Made by a program: the position numbers and the translations under genes. Shown here piece after piece: positions 11,974 through 22,510 of a stretch of 64,000 nucleotides of DNA. The notes under the pieces are model-generated. The model searched no databases. It was not told where the DNA came from and was given only the letters and a program-made list of their open reading frames with translations. Position 1 is the first letter of the stretch; every line of letters starts with the position of its first letter. Source of the DNA: Callaeas wilsoni (taxonomy: Eukaryota; Chordata; Aves; Passeriformes; Callaeidae); NCBI GenBank assembly GCA_013398955.1, contig VWPU01012124.1:22019-86018 (forward strand), given 5' to 3'.

Positions 11974-13738
11974 GATTGGTTTCCTGGTGTACCCTGTGCC
12001 TGGGCCCAGGTTCAACGCGGGTGTAATCCCAGTGATTCCACTGAGGTCCCACTCGGGATCACTTTGGGATTTTGAAGGCTCTGTTGATGCAGCAGGATGC
12101 TGCTCTGCTCCCAGGCTTTCCCACCCATTAGCATTCTGGGGTGGTAGAAACTCGTCCCATCACACAGTGCTGAGAATTTTAAAATAATAAAGAAGCCAAG
12201 ATGCCTGCTGTCACCACCGCCAGCTAATTATAGCAGCATGGACAGGCTTCCCTTGCAGAATTCCATATGCTGTGTTCCTCCAGCACAACAAATAAACCAT
12301 ATTAGAGAGGGAAGGCTGAGAAGACATTTCTGATTTTTGAAATCCTCTAACCCCGAAGTCAGAAACACATGAAATAATTCAATGGGAATTTGCCTTTTTA
12401 AATTTATTTTTCCCCCATATGTGCTTCTGGGGAAGTGGGCAGAGCGCAGGGGCAGGACCTGATATTTAGCAATTTATTAAGAATTTCTGCATTAGACTCC
12501 TCCACACAACCCTGGGCTTTAGGCACAACCATCCCAGAATTCAGCCAGTTTTCCACTTGGCACTGCTGGGACACTCAGCAAAGACCAGAAGACTGATCCA
12601 GTTTTCCCAATTTTTCAGTGATGCTGAGCATTGGAGGGATCCTGCCTTAGATATTGTGTGGAGCAGCCACAGGAGGAAGAGGGCACTCAAATACCCCTCA
12701 AAGAGCAGAACTGCTGGCCCAGGTGATTATCCCACACAGGGTCTGTCTCCTGCCTGGTACTGCTACCCTTAATTATTCTTTTTGCTACATTTTCCAGTTG
12801 TTTATCAGTGCTAAAAATTGTTGGAAGGCAATAAACAGGAATCCCCCTTGGGCTTGGATTCTATTAAGCCGTGGTTCCATTTGCTTCAGAGGAGAGAGAC
12901 CTAAATGTGGAAGTGAATTTCCTCAAAGTTAATTCCCAAAGCTGGGCACTGGAGGGATGTAGGTCACTTTGCTTTGTTCTGAGGCTGAGCTGAGCTATAA
13001 ATACCATTGGTTTTTCTCTGAAAAGTGGGAGCACACACATCCTTGCTGCTTTATCCAGGTCACTGCCTCCGAAGGCTGTGCCACAAGGTAACATCACTGG
13101 CTCCTGCTGCCACTTCCAGGCTCTGCTTTTAAGGAGAGAATTCTCCAAACCAATTTTTTCCTGTATTAAGTATGCAAAACAGCACTTCAGGACACGCACT
13201 CGAGGGGATTATTTTTCTCTACAGGTCCTGAAAACACATTTTGGGCAGCCTGTTGTCCCCTCAATCCCCAATATATTTTTGTGCCACGAGCTGTTCACCT
13301 TCAAAGAACATCACAAAAGGATCAAGCAGCCCAAGTTTTCCGTGTGCTGTATCCGGAAGGTGCAAAATGTTAAGGGGATTTCTTTTTGGGGAAAAAAGGC
13401 AGGTTCACAGGGATAAATCCACAAAGCCTGGCTGACCCTGGAGTGGCTTCCACGGCTTGCAGAAGGTGCTGAAGAAATAGTCCATGAATATTTCTGTGGA
13501 ACAGCGGCATCCAGTGGGCAAAGAACGATTCCTGCTAATATCCTTGGAAAAACAGCATAGGGCCACGGAAAAGCAGAGGTTTCTCCCCAAGATTCAGTGC
13601 TGTGCAACTCCAGCCCGTTGCAGTAAACATTGCAATGCCCAAATTTTCCTCAACATCCAAGCTGAGTTTTCATTGCTGCATTTTGACCCATTACTTTTTG
13701 GGCTGAGGATGCCTGAGAAGGTAACTTCACAGTCAGTA

Positions 13739-13824
13739 TTATTTTAATTTTATTTTTAAAAGAGAGAGGAGCTTGAATTTTATTTTTTTTTAAATAAAAT
13801 ATTTTATTTTTATTTTTATTTTTT
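13739..13824 (+). repeat. AT-rich (TTTTA)n-like simple sequence
   Basis: Imperfect TTTTA/TTTTTA repeats broken by a short AGAGAGAGG stretch. No coding potential. Confidence 0.85.
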
Positions 13825-14769
13825 AAAGAGAAATGATCTTGAAAAAAATCCCCAACCTCACATAACTCAGAGCCTGGATGTGCAAGCTCCTGTTTACAAT
13901 GAGCACTGGCAAAAGTAAGGCCTAAATTATCTCAGTATTTATTGAGTGAGCCCAAAACTCTGTGAATGGATCTTGATGGACAAATGCTGTTGGATGCACT
14001 CACCAGCTTCTAATTTATTTTTATATTTACATTAATATAAATCTGCCTGGCAAAAAGCAAGCTGAGGGAGGGAACACCAGAGCATGTTCAGACCCCCTGG
14101 CCACATTCCAAAATATCTCCCAGCACCCACTTTTCACCTTCTGGCCAAAGGCTGACATCAAATGCAGTTGTGCCAGGACCAAGGCAGATCAATTCACTCA
14201 TTTCACGCTCACATGTTCCCATTTCCCCAGTTTGTGTGTTTAGCTGGCCTGGCCAACATCACTTTTACGCAACACAGAGGACAAGGGACACCGAGTCCTC
14301 CCGTTTGGCTTTATCAAGCGGCAATGACAAGCTTGTTTTTGGACAGGTCCTTTGTACCCTGCGGCCATAAAACTTAGGGTAACAGCTGCTGTGCCCTGAC
14401 ACTGTCTCAGAAATTTGCTCTCTTCAGTCTCCACGAGCCGCAGGCAATGCTGCTGCCTGATGTCCTTCTTCCCTGTGTTTGAGTTCCAGGGCTCTGGTGG
14501 TGCTCCTGATGGGCTGGGGTGGCACGAGGGACCTTTTTTGTGACCTTGCTGCTATATTCCTGCTGTGAGTGCAGGGTGTTAACGCTGGCAAGGTTTTACC
14601 TCACTTAACCAGGAAGTTCACAAGGTGCCTCAGAGCTCAGCAGGGGAAAAGTCAGGGAGTGTGTGTGTCCTGCACCTGAGAGGAGAGATCCACATGAACA
14701 CTGCCATCACTATCGTCATCCCAGACATGATACAAACTCCTAAATTGCTTCTGGAGCTAATTAAAAGTA

Positions 14770-14900
14770 GTAGGTCTTTTGCTTTAAGGTTCAAGGGCAG
14801 GCTGGATGGAGCCACCCGGCCTAGTGGAAGGTGTCCCTGTCCACACAAGGGGCTGGAATTGGATGATCTTGAAGCTCCAACCCAACCCAGTCCACGATTC
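14770..14900 (+). mobile_element. CR1 LINE 3'-end fragment
   Basis: Sense orientation: the GGCTGGATGGAGCC, GTGGAAGGTGTCCCTG and GATGATCTTGAAGCTCC blocks, then the terminal CCAACCCA... region with a degraded CACGATTC end. Diverged but recognisable. Confidence 0.7.
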
Positions 14901-15040
14901 AGGTGTTCAGATTCATGTGTGGTGGCACTTAAGCCACCAATGATCTCATTCCAGGCAGAAGGCTGGGGCAGGCAGTGCGAGGAGGATTTCAAACCCCACC
15001 TGGCCACTTGCTGAACAAAGACACAAATCTCCCTTCATAG

Positions 15041-15310
15041 TATCATAGAACGGTTTGGGTTGGAAGGGGACCTTGAAGAGCATCTCGTTTCACCCCTTGC
15101 CATGGGCAGGGACACCTTCCACTATCGCAGCTTGCTCCAAGCCCTGGCACTGAACACTTCCAGGGATGGGTGATCTACACCTTCCCTGAGCGACCTCTCC
15201 CAGTGCCTCACCCCCTTCACAGTGCAGAATCTTCCCCTAAAATCCAATCCAAACCCACTCTTTTAAAATTTGATCCCGCTAAACTAAGGAGTTGTTGGAC
15301 TGAGTTATCC
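15041..15310 (-). mobile_element. CR1 LINE 3'-end fragment
   Basis: Begins with TATCATAGAACGGTTTGGGT, the reverse complement of the CR1 terminus with its ATTCTATGA unit. It continues through GGGCAGGGACACCTTCCACT, CTTCCAGGGATGGG and CTCCCAGTGCCTCACC. This is one of the longest CR1 copies in the window. It lies tail-to-tail with 14770-14900 and ends just before the MIB2 CpG island. Confidence 0.88.
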
Positions 15311-15339
15311 CCAAACCCCCAAACACCCAACCATTTAAA

Positions 15340-15870
15340 CACGAGCATCTCTCCCGCACCCCTCCCCATCTCCTCCCGCGGGCTGCGCGCCTGCTCCGCC
15401 CGGGCAAAGCGGACACGCTCCCGAATTTTCCCCCTCACCCCCGAGCCGGGGCGGGCCGGGGGCTGCCCGTGGGCTCCCCGCGGGCTCCCCGCGGGCAGGG
15501 TATTGTTGTAGTCGGAACGCCCGGAGCGGAACTACGGCTCCCGGCTGCCCGCGGGAGCGCAGGCGGGGCGGCCCCGGGGCCGAGCTGCGGCTGCGGCAGC
15601 GGCACCGCGGGGACGCGGCGGCCGCGGGGACACGGCCCGGCTCCGGGGACACGGCCCGGCTCCGAGGCGGGGGGGTTTGCCTCAGCCGCACCGAGAGGTA
15701 CTGGGATAAGGGCGGATCCCAGCCCCGGCGCCCAGCCGAGCCCCTCACCCGCGTTCTCCGCCCGCCCGGGCGCGGCTGTGGGGATGGAGGAGGGACGGCG
15801 GCGAGCGCAGCGCTGGGATTGTGACTCTGGGGATCCTCGGCTCTGCCTTCGCGCTGAGGTACGTGCCTGC
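15340..15870 (+). promoter_or_regulatory. MIB2: CpG island, probable MIB2 promoter and noncoding first exon
   Basis: GC- and CpG-rich block with a GGGGCGGG box near 15447 and an ACTACGGCTCCCGGC element at 15531, and no TATA box. A good donor (GAG|GTACGT, GT at 15859-15860) closes a likely 5' untranslated exon at 15858. The next good acceptor in front of MIB2 coding sequence is at 26349-26350. A second possible donor (GAG|GTACTG) lies near 15696. No other gene start on the plus strand competes for this island. The exon's start and its link to MIB2 are inferred; transcript data would settle both. Confidence 0.65.
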
Positions 15871-15944
15871 CTTTTCCCCGGTTATCCCCTCTGCATGGGG
15901 CAGCTGGGAGCGGCCGGGGTGCTTCTAGCGCCTTTCAGCCAGGT

Positions 15945-16250
15945 TGGTTCTGGCTCCTTCAGCCAGGGTATTTCTGGCCTCTCATCCGGGGTGGTTTTGG
16001 CCGCTTCAGCTGGGTGGTTCTGGCCCCTTCAGCCGGGCTGGTTGTGGCTCCTCATCCGGGGTGGTTCTGGCTCCTTTAGCCGAGAGGTTCTGGCCCCTTC
16101 AGCCGGGCTGGTTGTGGCTCCTCATCCGGGGTGGTTCTGGCTCCTTCAGCCAGGGTATTTCTGGCCTCTCATCCGGGGTGGTTTTGGCCGCTTCAGCTGG
16201 GTGGTTCTGGCCCCTTCAGCCGGGCTAGTTCTGTCCCCTTTAGCCGGGAT
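15945..16250 (+). repeat. minisatellite with 23-24-bp units and 187-bp higher-order repeat
   Basis: Repeated units of the type TGGTTCTGGCCCCTTCAGCC followed by GGG, alternating with a GGCTCCTCATCCGGGG variant. A block of at least 95 bp starting near 15951 recurs near 16138, giving a second-level period of 187 bp. The array starts less than 100 bp after the probable MIB2 exon 1 donor. Confidence 0.9.
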
Positions 16251-19200
16251 TGAGGCCGCACCCCCTGCTGCTGCTCCAGCTCCGTTCTGTTTTCCTGGCT
16301 GCCCCGGAGGGTGTGAGCACCCGTCCTGTTCCCCAACAGGTACTGCAGGTAAGGCCTGGCTGGCGGAGGTGAGGGCAGGGATTCCTACCGGGAATTTCGT
16401 GTCCCTGGAGCGTGTGGGGAAGAAAGCTCAGAGCTGAGGCACATATGGCTTTTTCTCTCCTGTGTTTCTGTATTTCCAGTCTGCCTGAATGGAGGCAGAA
16501 AGGGCCAGACTAAACCCACAGACGTTGCTGCAGCTGCGCTGGAGGCACTAAAGGTGTTTGCTCTCATTTCACTGCCCGTGGTCAGCTGCAGAATTACTTT
16601 CTGAATGCCACAAATTCTGATTTCTTACCTCACTGAGAAGCAAGTGAGCCCTGGCTCACCTTCATGGAGGTCACTTGAGCTTGGCTTTACTGCTCAACAT
16701 TCTCTCTTTTTGGCGAAGAGCCTCATGACATCCTCTGCACTTCTCTGTTGCTATAGGAGGAGTGTATTTGGCTCAAATGAGATACCAGTTTTATTTCTCT
16801 TCTGTTTAGCAACTCCATGGTTTCCTGAAACTGCTTGCTACAAAGAATGATCCAGTTGTTCATCCTTCTAGGACCTTCCTCTGTGCTTGATTACCTGTTG
16901 AATTTTTCATTCATGGTTTCAGGATGTAGAAGAGTAAATTGTCAAGGGATGCAGATCCTGTAAATAACCCACATCCCACATTTTTATGGTGGGAGTGGTG
17001 CTGTGTGACAAGTAGATAATGGAGATGAGGAAGGGGAAGCTTCCACAGCCTTGGCAGAGCTGGAGAAGTTCTTGCTCTGTTTTGAGCTTTGTTTTCTGCT
17101 CTGAGTTGCAGGTGTCTAGGTTTGTGCCTGGAGCAAGTGACATCTTTTGGGCAGGTGATGGTTCCTTTAGAAAGTTCTTTTTTAACTTACAGAGCAGTAG
17201 TTGGGTACCAGGTAACTCACTGCAGTCCCAGCTCTACCACTGGTGTATCTTCAGTACCTTATGCCCTTTCTTCAGACTGATTTGATTGTGTGGTGGAAGG
17301 GCAGGAGTTCCTTTAGTGTGCCTGCAGCATTGTTAACAGCTTCCCAGTTGTTATTTAACAGCATCACCACTGGATCTGTTTTATTGAGGAGTTACTCCCT
17401 TTTTAGGCTTCACAAAGGTAAATGTGTTTCCCATCCCTTCCTCTTTGCACAGCACAGCTCTGTGAGTCACTGCCATGAGAAGAAGCTTCATATTCGTGTG
17501 ATATTTGGCTCGGCTCAATTCTCTGCTTATTCTGATATTGCTGTATAGCATCATATGTTTTGACATTTATTTTGAGTGCATGTTTGGAGCTTTGTGGCTG
17601 TGAAAATCCTCTGCCAAATTTGTGTATAAAGAATCTGGTATTCTCCTGCTTTGGTCTGCAATGGCCACTGCTGGGATTGTTTGGAAGAACTGGGGTGGGG
17701 TGCACAACCCTTTTCCACTAAAACTTTGTCAAATATCTGGGAAATTGCAAAAAAACATGGAAGTACCGTAAGTGTGGCGGTTGCAGTTGTCTCCTTCCCT
17801 TTTTTTTGGGGAAGGAGTATGTCCATGGCTTTTTAAGCTGCCTTGATCTAGAAGTGGGTGGCTCCAGGAGCACAGAATGCTCAGAGCTGTGGCTGCTGCC
17901 TCAGAAACGAGCTCATCTCCTGCCTCGTGTTTGTGTATGTTTGATTTTGTTGCTCACACAGGCTCATCCTGGTGGTTTCTCTGGAGTTGGAGGCTTTCTC
18001 CAACCTAGTTCAGCTCTCTGAGGTCGTGTTGTCCCTGCCTGTTCCCATCAAATCTGTTTGCCTTGCTCATCATCTCTGCTCCCGGAGTGCTCCTGGGCTC
18101 TGGCAGGATCCAGGGCTGTGCTGAATGTGACCGTGCCACTCACAGCGGCACTGATCCTGCCCTTTCCCTTTGGCTGCTGTTTTCCAGGGATAGAATGGAC
18201 AGTCCTGTTTGAGTTCTGGTTGTTTTTCAAGGATTCTAATTCATGGCTTATCAAGGGCGTTTTTGGAGGGGCCAGAATTGTCCTCAGAGGGAGACCAGCA
18301 CACCTTTCCATACACTCTCCCTGGAAGCTCTGATAGGAGAGAGATCATTGAATTCTCCTTAAACAAAGAGAAAGTGGAGTCTCTTTTTTCTTGGGAGACT
18401 TGCAGTATTTAAATATTTATTTTCCCTCTGTACTAGAGTCTGAAATTTCCAAGAATACAGAAAAAGTCTTCCAGCCTTTAGACTGGAAAATGGCATCACT
18501 GGAGTTACATTGCTGTGCTGGCAGGATATTCAGTTGATCGATCTTAGACCTTGATCCACATTCCCTAATGGGACCCCAAGGAAATGAGGGATGCGTGCTG
18601 AATCAGGGGTTGAAACTCCCTTCTCTTCCTGTGACCAGGTTGTGGAGAGCAGAACTTGGAGCTGGGATGTGTGAGCTTTGTTCCTGGCTCTGCCACCAAT
18701 CCCACGTGTACCTACGGCTCCATTTCCCATCTGCAGAGTGCTTTCGTGTTCCCCAGAGTACCCAGAGCTGAAAGATAACATCTGGGCTTGTAAAGTGCAC
18801 AGACTTGGAGGTGAATTGATGGACGCGCTGACCCTCAAACGTTGGTTGAGGAAGGAAGGCAGCAGCTCCTCCTCACTTTGTTCTGCTCCCACACGCCTGC
18901 CTGGCCAAAGGCATGTCAGGAGAGATTAGACTTAAACCTCCTGATCTGCTTTCAGAGCACAGAAAGGGCAAGTTCCAGGCTGAAAGCAGGCAGGAGTGCA
19001 GTGCTGACCCTTCTGGAAGCCTGAAGGGGAATCTCAAGTCGGTAGGATGAGCTATCAAGGCTCATCAGGGATCCAGCAGGTTTTATGCTCCAGCTCTCTC
19101 TGTGCCAGGCTGAAGGAGCTGCTTTTCGTTTGGAAAAATTGGAGGAGGTTGTGTTCCCGACTCAGAGGATTTGTGAATCCCTTTGTACCACCACTGCTGA

Positions 19201-19659
19201 GGGTACTGGAGTCCAAATACCTGGAGCAGCCCCACCCCAGAGCCACAGCTCTGTGTTTCCTCAGCCTCACTCTTCAACCACCTCTCAGGACATCAGAGTT
19301 AATTCCTCTTGATTTTTTCACTCCTGCAGTAAGTCAGGATTTTGATTTTGAATGACTTTTGGGGACACTTACTGCCTGTCTGGACAGGCAAGGCAGTCGT
19401 GTCATTAGATTGGAGGTTTATGAACTTTTAAGTGCTCTAACTCAGCTTTTAATGGTAAATAGGAGTTGATAGCTGGTGTGAGAGAGATGCAGACCTGAGC
19501 TTTACCAGGGCTCCACACCATCAGCTCTGGGCCAGATGGTCTTGCCTCTGAGAAATATATTAGAGCAATGTCAAGGAAGAGCACAGTTGAAATCCTCTGC
19601 CAAGACAGATTTCTCACTGTTGGAATATGTTTCTGTCTCATCCTCTATTTCTAGATGAT

Positions 19660-19790
19660 TGAAAATAGTTCTGGAAGGGATTTTGCTGAGGCCACCTAGT
19701 CCATCCTTTTCCACAAGGCATGATAAAGTACACTGAAACCCTTCCTGATGGATCTGTTAAGCTTGTTCTTTAAGCAATGGAGATTTCCCA
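19660..19790 (-). mobile_element. old CR1-like fragment
   Basis: The sequence around 19672-19710 (TCTGGAAGGGATTTTGCTGA, then CACCTAGTCCATCC) matches the layout of older CR1 3' regions read in reverse complement. It is strongly diverged, so the call is tentative. Confidence 0.45.
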
Positions 19791-21500
19791 GCTGCCCTGA
19801 GTGGGTTGTATTTGACTTTATTAAACTATTTTTTTAAATGTAGTGGCATTTGTCACTGTTCTGGGCACAGAAACGAGGGATGCAGGTGATTGATTGTTGA
19901 CCTCTTAAAGCCAAGGGCCAGAAAAGTGGTGGTGATTCCAGGCAGGAGATGGGAGAGGACTCACTCAATGCAATGATATTGAGTTTTTGTTTGTTTTCCA
20001 CAGGGATCCTCCATGGAGGGCATGGGAAAGTTGAAATACCGTTCTCCCGGTTTTTTTCTATGCAAAGTGAAAAACACCTTCATTCAAACTTAGCAAATAA
20101 TTGCTTTTTTTTTCCCTTTAACAACATTACCTAGTGGTTGTGTGTGTGGGCAGGGAGTATTTGTTTTTACTGCAAAGCAATGTAAATTTAACTCTGAGAT
20201 GTGCTGTTGAGGAAAAAGTGGATTCTCATCAGCTACTGAGCTTTTTCAAGGCTGCAGGCTCAAATCTGCAAACTGTCGGCTCCAATTAAAGCAAATGGCT
20301 GGAGCTGTTTTTTCTCCCTCCTGGAAAGAACACAGTTCATCAAAAGCCAGAAGGAAATTTCATCGGGCTCATGAGCAATTATCTCATGGGATGTAATAAG
20401 AGAGAGCCACGAGATGCCCAGTGTGAACTTTCACTTGTAATCACTTTTAATTCTCCACTGGGCACATGAGCACTGATCTCAGCAATTTGAAGCCTGAAGA
20501 TTTCCTGTGGAGTGGAAGCTGTTAGAGGGAGCTTGTGCTTTTGTAGGGTTTGATTGGTGTTGACGTAGAAATGTGAATTTTGAGCATCCCTGACCTGGCA
20601 AAAGGTATTCCACCTTTCTGTGGGGGGTGGGTTAACCCTGGCAGCTCCCTTTCACCCCAGTGGGACAGGGAACAGGACTGGAAGGGTAACATTAAGGAAG
20701 CAGGACTTCCTCAGGTGTAAGGATTGCTTGGGAAGGCAAAGAGACTCCAAACATCCCCTCACCCTATTTCTTGCCCCAGTTTTTATTGCTGAGCACCTGT
20801 GGTCACTCGGGGTCAGCTGTGCTGGCTGCTGCCTCCCAAATTCCTGTGCACCCTCAGCCTCAGTGGGAAAGCCAGAAAATGCTCTGATTGCTGAGCCCCA
20901 GCTCAAACCCCCCTGTGCTGTCAGCACTGCTTTGCTCACGGATCCAAAGCAGAGCACCAGACAAGCTCCAGTGAAGGAAATGACGTGAATCCCAGCCAAA
21001 CCAGTACCCTGTGGTGTGCCACAGCTTCTGGTGGTGGCAGCCTTGCCAGCTGTTTATTTTTGGTTTATGGCGGTGTTTCCTAAAGGTGGTGTTTACATTT
21101 CTGTGTTTTAAAGCAAATATTGGCCATTGTGCAATCCAGTTCGTTTCATGGTTTAGTCCTTCAGTTAGCACGGAGCTGATTCATGAAAAACACTGTGTGC
21201 GTCTTTGCTCCTGGCTGATCACTGTCACTTTCTTTTTAAATAATTTTGTTACTCACTGCTGACAAAAAGCCCTTTTAGGTCCACAGATCTCAGTGACAAA
21301 GCCAGTTTGCATCAGTGCTGTGTTTTTGGAGCAGGTTCACTTTTCTGTGCCTGTTGTCGTCACAGGGGGGTTGAAATTTGAGTTAAATGGAAGGTTCAAG
21401 GCCAGCTCAGTTTGGTTTTTGTGTCCACTGCAGCTTTTGGGTCCTGCCATACTCACACACCGTGAACCCAAAATTTAAGATGTGTAACTTCTCTATAACT

Positions 21501-21522
21501 TCTTCCACCTTTAGGTGGAAGA
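21501..21522. repeat. perfect 9-bp hairpin with 4-nt loop
   Basis: TCTTCCACC, loop TTTA, then GGTGGAAGA. It is followed at once by a direct repeat of GATCATTTATT (21521 and 21534). No function is evident. Confidence 0.7.
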
Positions 21523-22059
21523 TCATTTATTTAGATCATTTATTCTGAGGTTGTTGGCCATTTTTTAGGAAACCAGAGGGCTGGAATGAAGAGTTTGCAC
21601 AAAACTACTGCTCCTGAATATTAGTGAATTTGCTGGTGCTCCCTTTAGACCTGCTTGATTGATTAAGGTGAAGGAATAGATGGAAAAGCAGAGTGAGAAC
21701 CACTGGAATATTGCTGAAAGGGAAAGGAACAACTCAGTGCCACGACACAAGCAGCATAAAATGGAATGTAAAATTCAGTTTGGGCAAAACAGATCAATGG
21801 GCTGGCATTTGTAAAGGCCAAGTGTTGATTGCAGTGATAAAATGCTCGGTGGGGACTCTGAGCCTGGCTGGGTATTTTTAGCATTTCCTCCCTGTGTTTC
21901 AGGATGTGCCTGTGCCTGCGCTCATGCTGGAATGACAAGATATTAATCCCTGAGCAAAGGCCTATTAATCACCTGCTTTATTCTGTTTATGTAATACAGT
22001 TAAATATACTCTGGGAGCAGGTGAGGTTTGGGCCCTGGAAATGATTTCACGTCATGCAG

Positions 22060-22092
22060 GCTTTTTTTTTTTTTTGATTGATTGATTGGTTT
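22060..22092 (+). repeat. poly-T followed by (GATT)n
   Basis: A T-run is followed by three GATT units. Simple sequence. Confidence 0.85.
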
Positions 22093-22344
22093 CACCAGTG
22101 GCAGCTGCCCCATATCTGATTTTTTAATTTCAGCTCAGACTGATTTATCAGTAAAATGGGTTCATTTATCTGCTGTTGGTATTTAAGCCACAAAATCAGC
22201 ATCTGCTCCTCTCTCTCTCCCTCCTCCCCTCCCTCCCCTGTGCCAGTGATGCCATTTTGCAAAATTTTAGACTAAACAGAATTCCTGATTGCACAAGGAG
22301 AGGGGAAGAAAAGTGTCAGTGAGGCTTTGGGGCTTTGCAGGGGA

Positions 22345-22510
22345 ATATCATGGAATTCCAGACTGGTTTGGGTTGGAGGGGACATTAAAGCCCATCCTAT
22401 TCCACCTCTGGCCATGGCCAGGGACACCTTCCTCTATCCCAGGCTGCTCCAGGCCCCGTCCAGCCCGACCTTGGGCACTCCCAGGGATGGGGCAGCACAG
22501 CTCCTCTGCT
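22345..22510 (-). mobile_element. CR1 LINE 3'-end fragment
   Basis: Reverse-complement CR1 tail: ATATCATGGAATTCCAGACT, GGTTTGGGTTGGAGGGGACA, GCCAGGGACACCTTCCTCTA and CTCCCAGGGATGGGGCA occur in order. Confidence 0.85.

Larger units (their letters stand above)
5891..14769. other. intergenic DNA, no gene recognised
   Basis: About 8.9 kb between the GOLIM4-like promoter and the CR1 pair upstream of MIB2. The open frames are short and without known similarity. It holds the adapter-containing duplication at 10595-10711, the A/G tract at 11931-11973 and AT-rich simple sequence at 13739-13824. Regulatory elements may be present but cannot be identified from sequence alone. Confidence 0.6.

Noticed and set aside
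15469..16437. 322-residue open frame on the plus strand
   Set aside because: It runs through the CpG island and the minisatellite; the repeated Trp/Leu/Pro/Gly stretches come from the repeat unit. No known domain.
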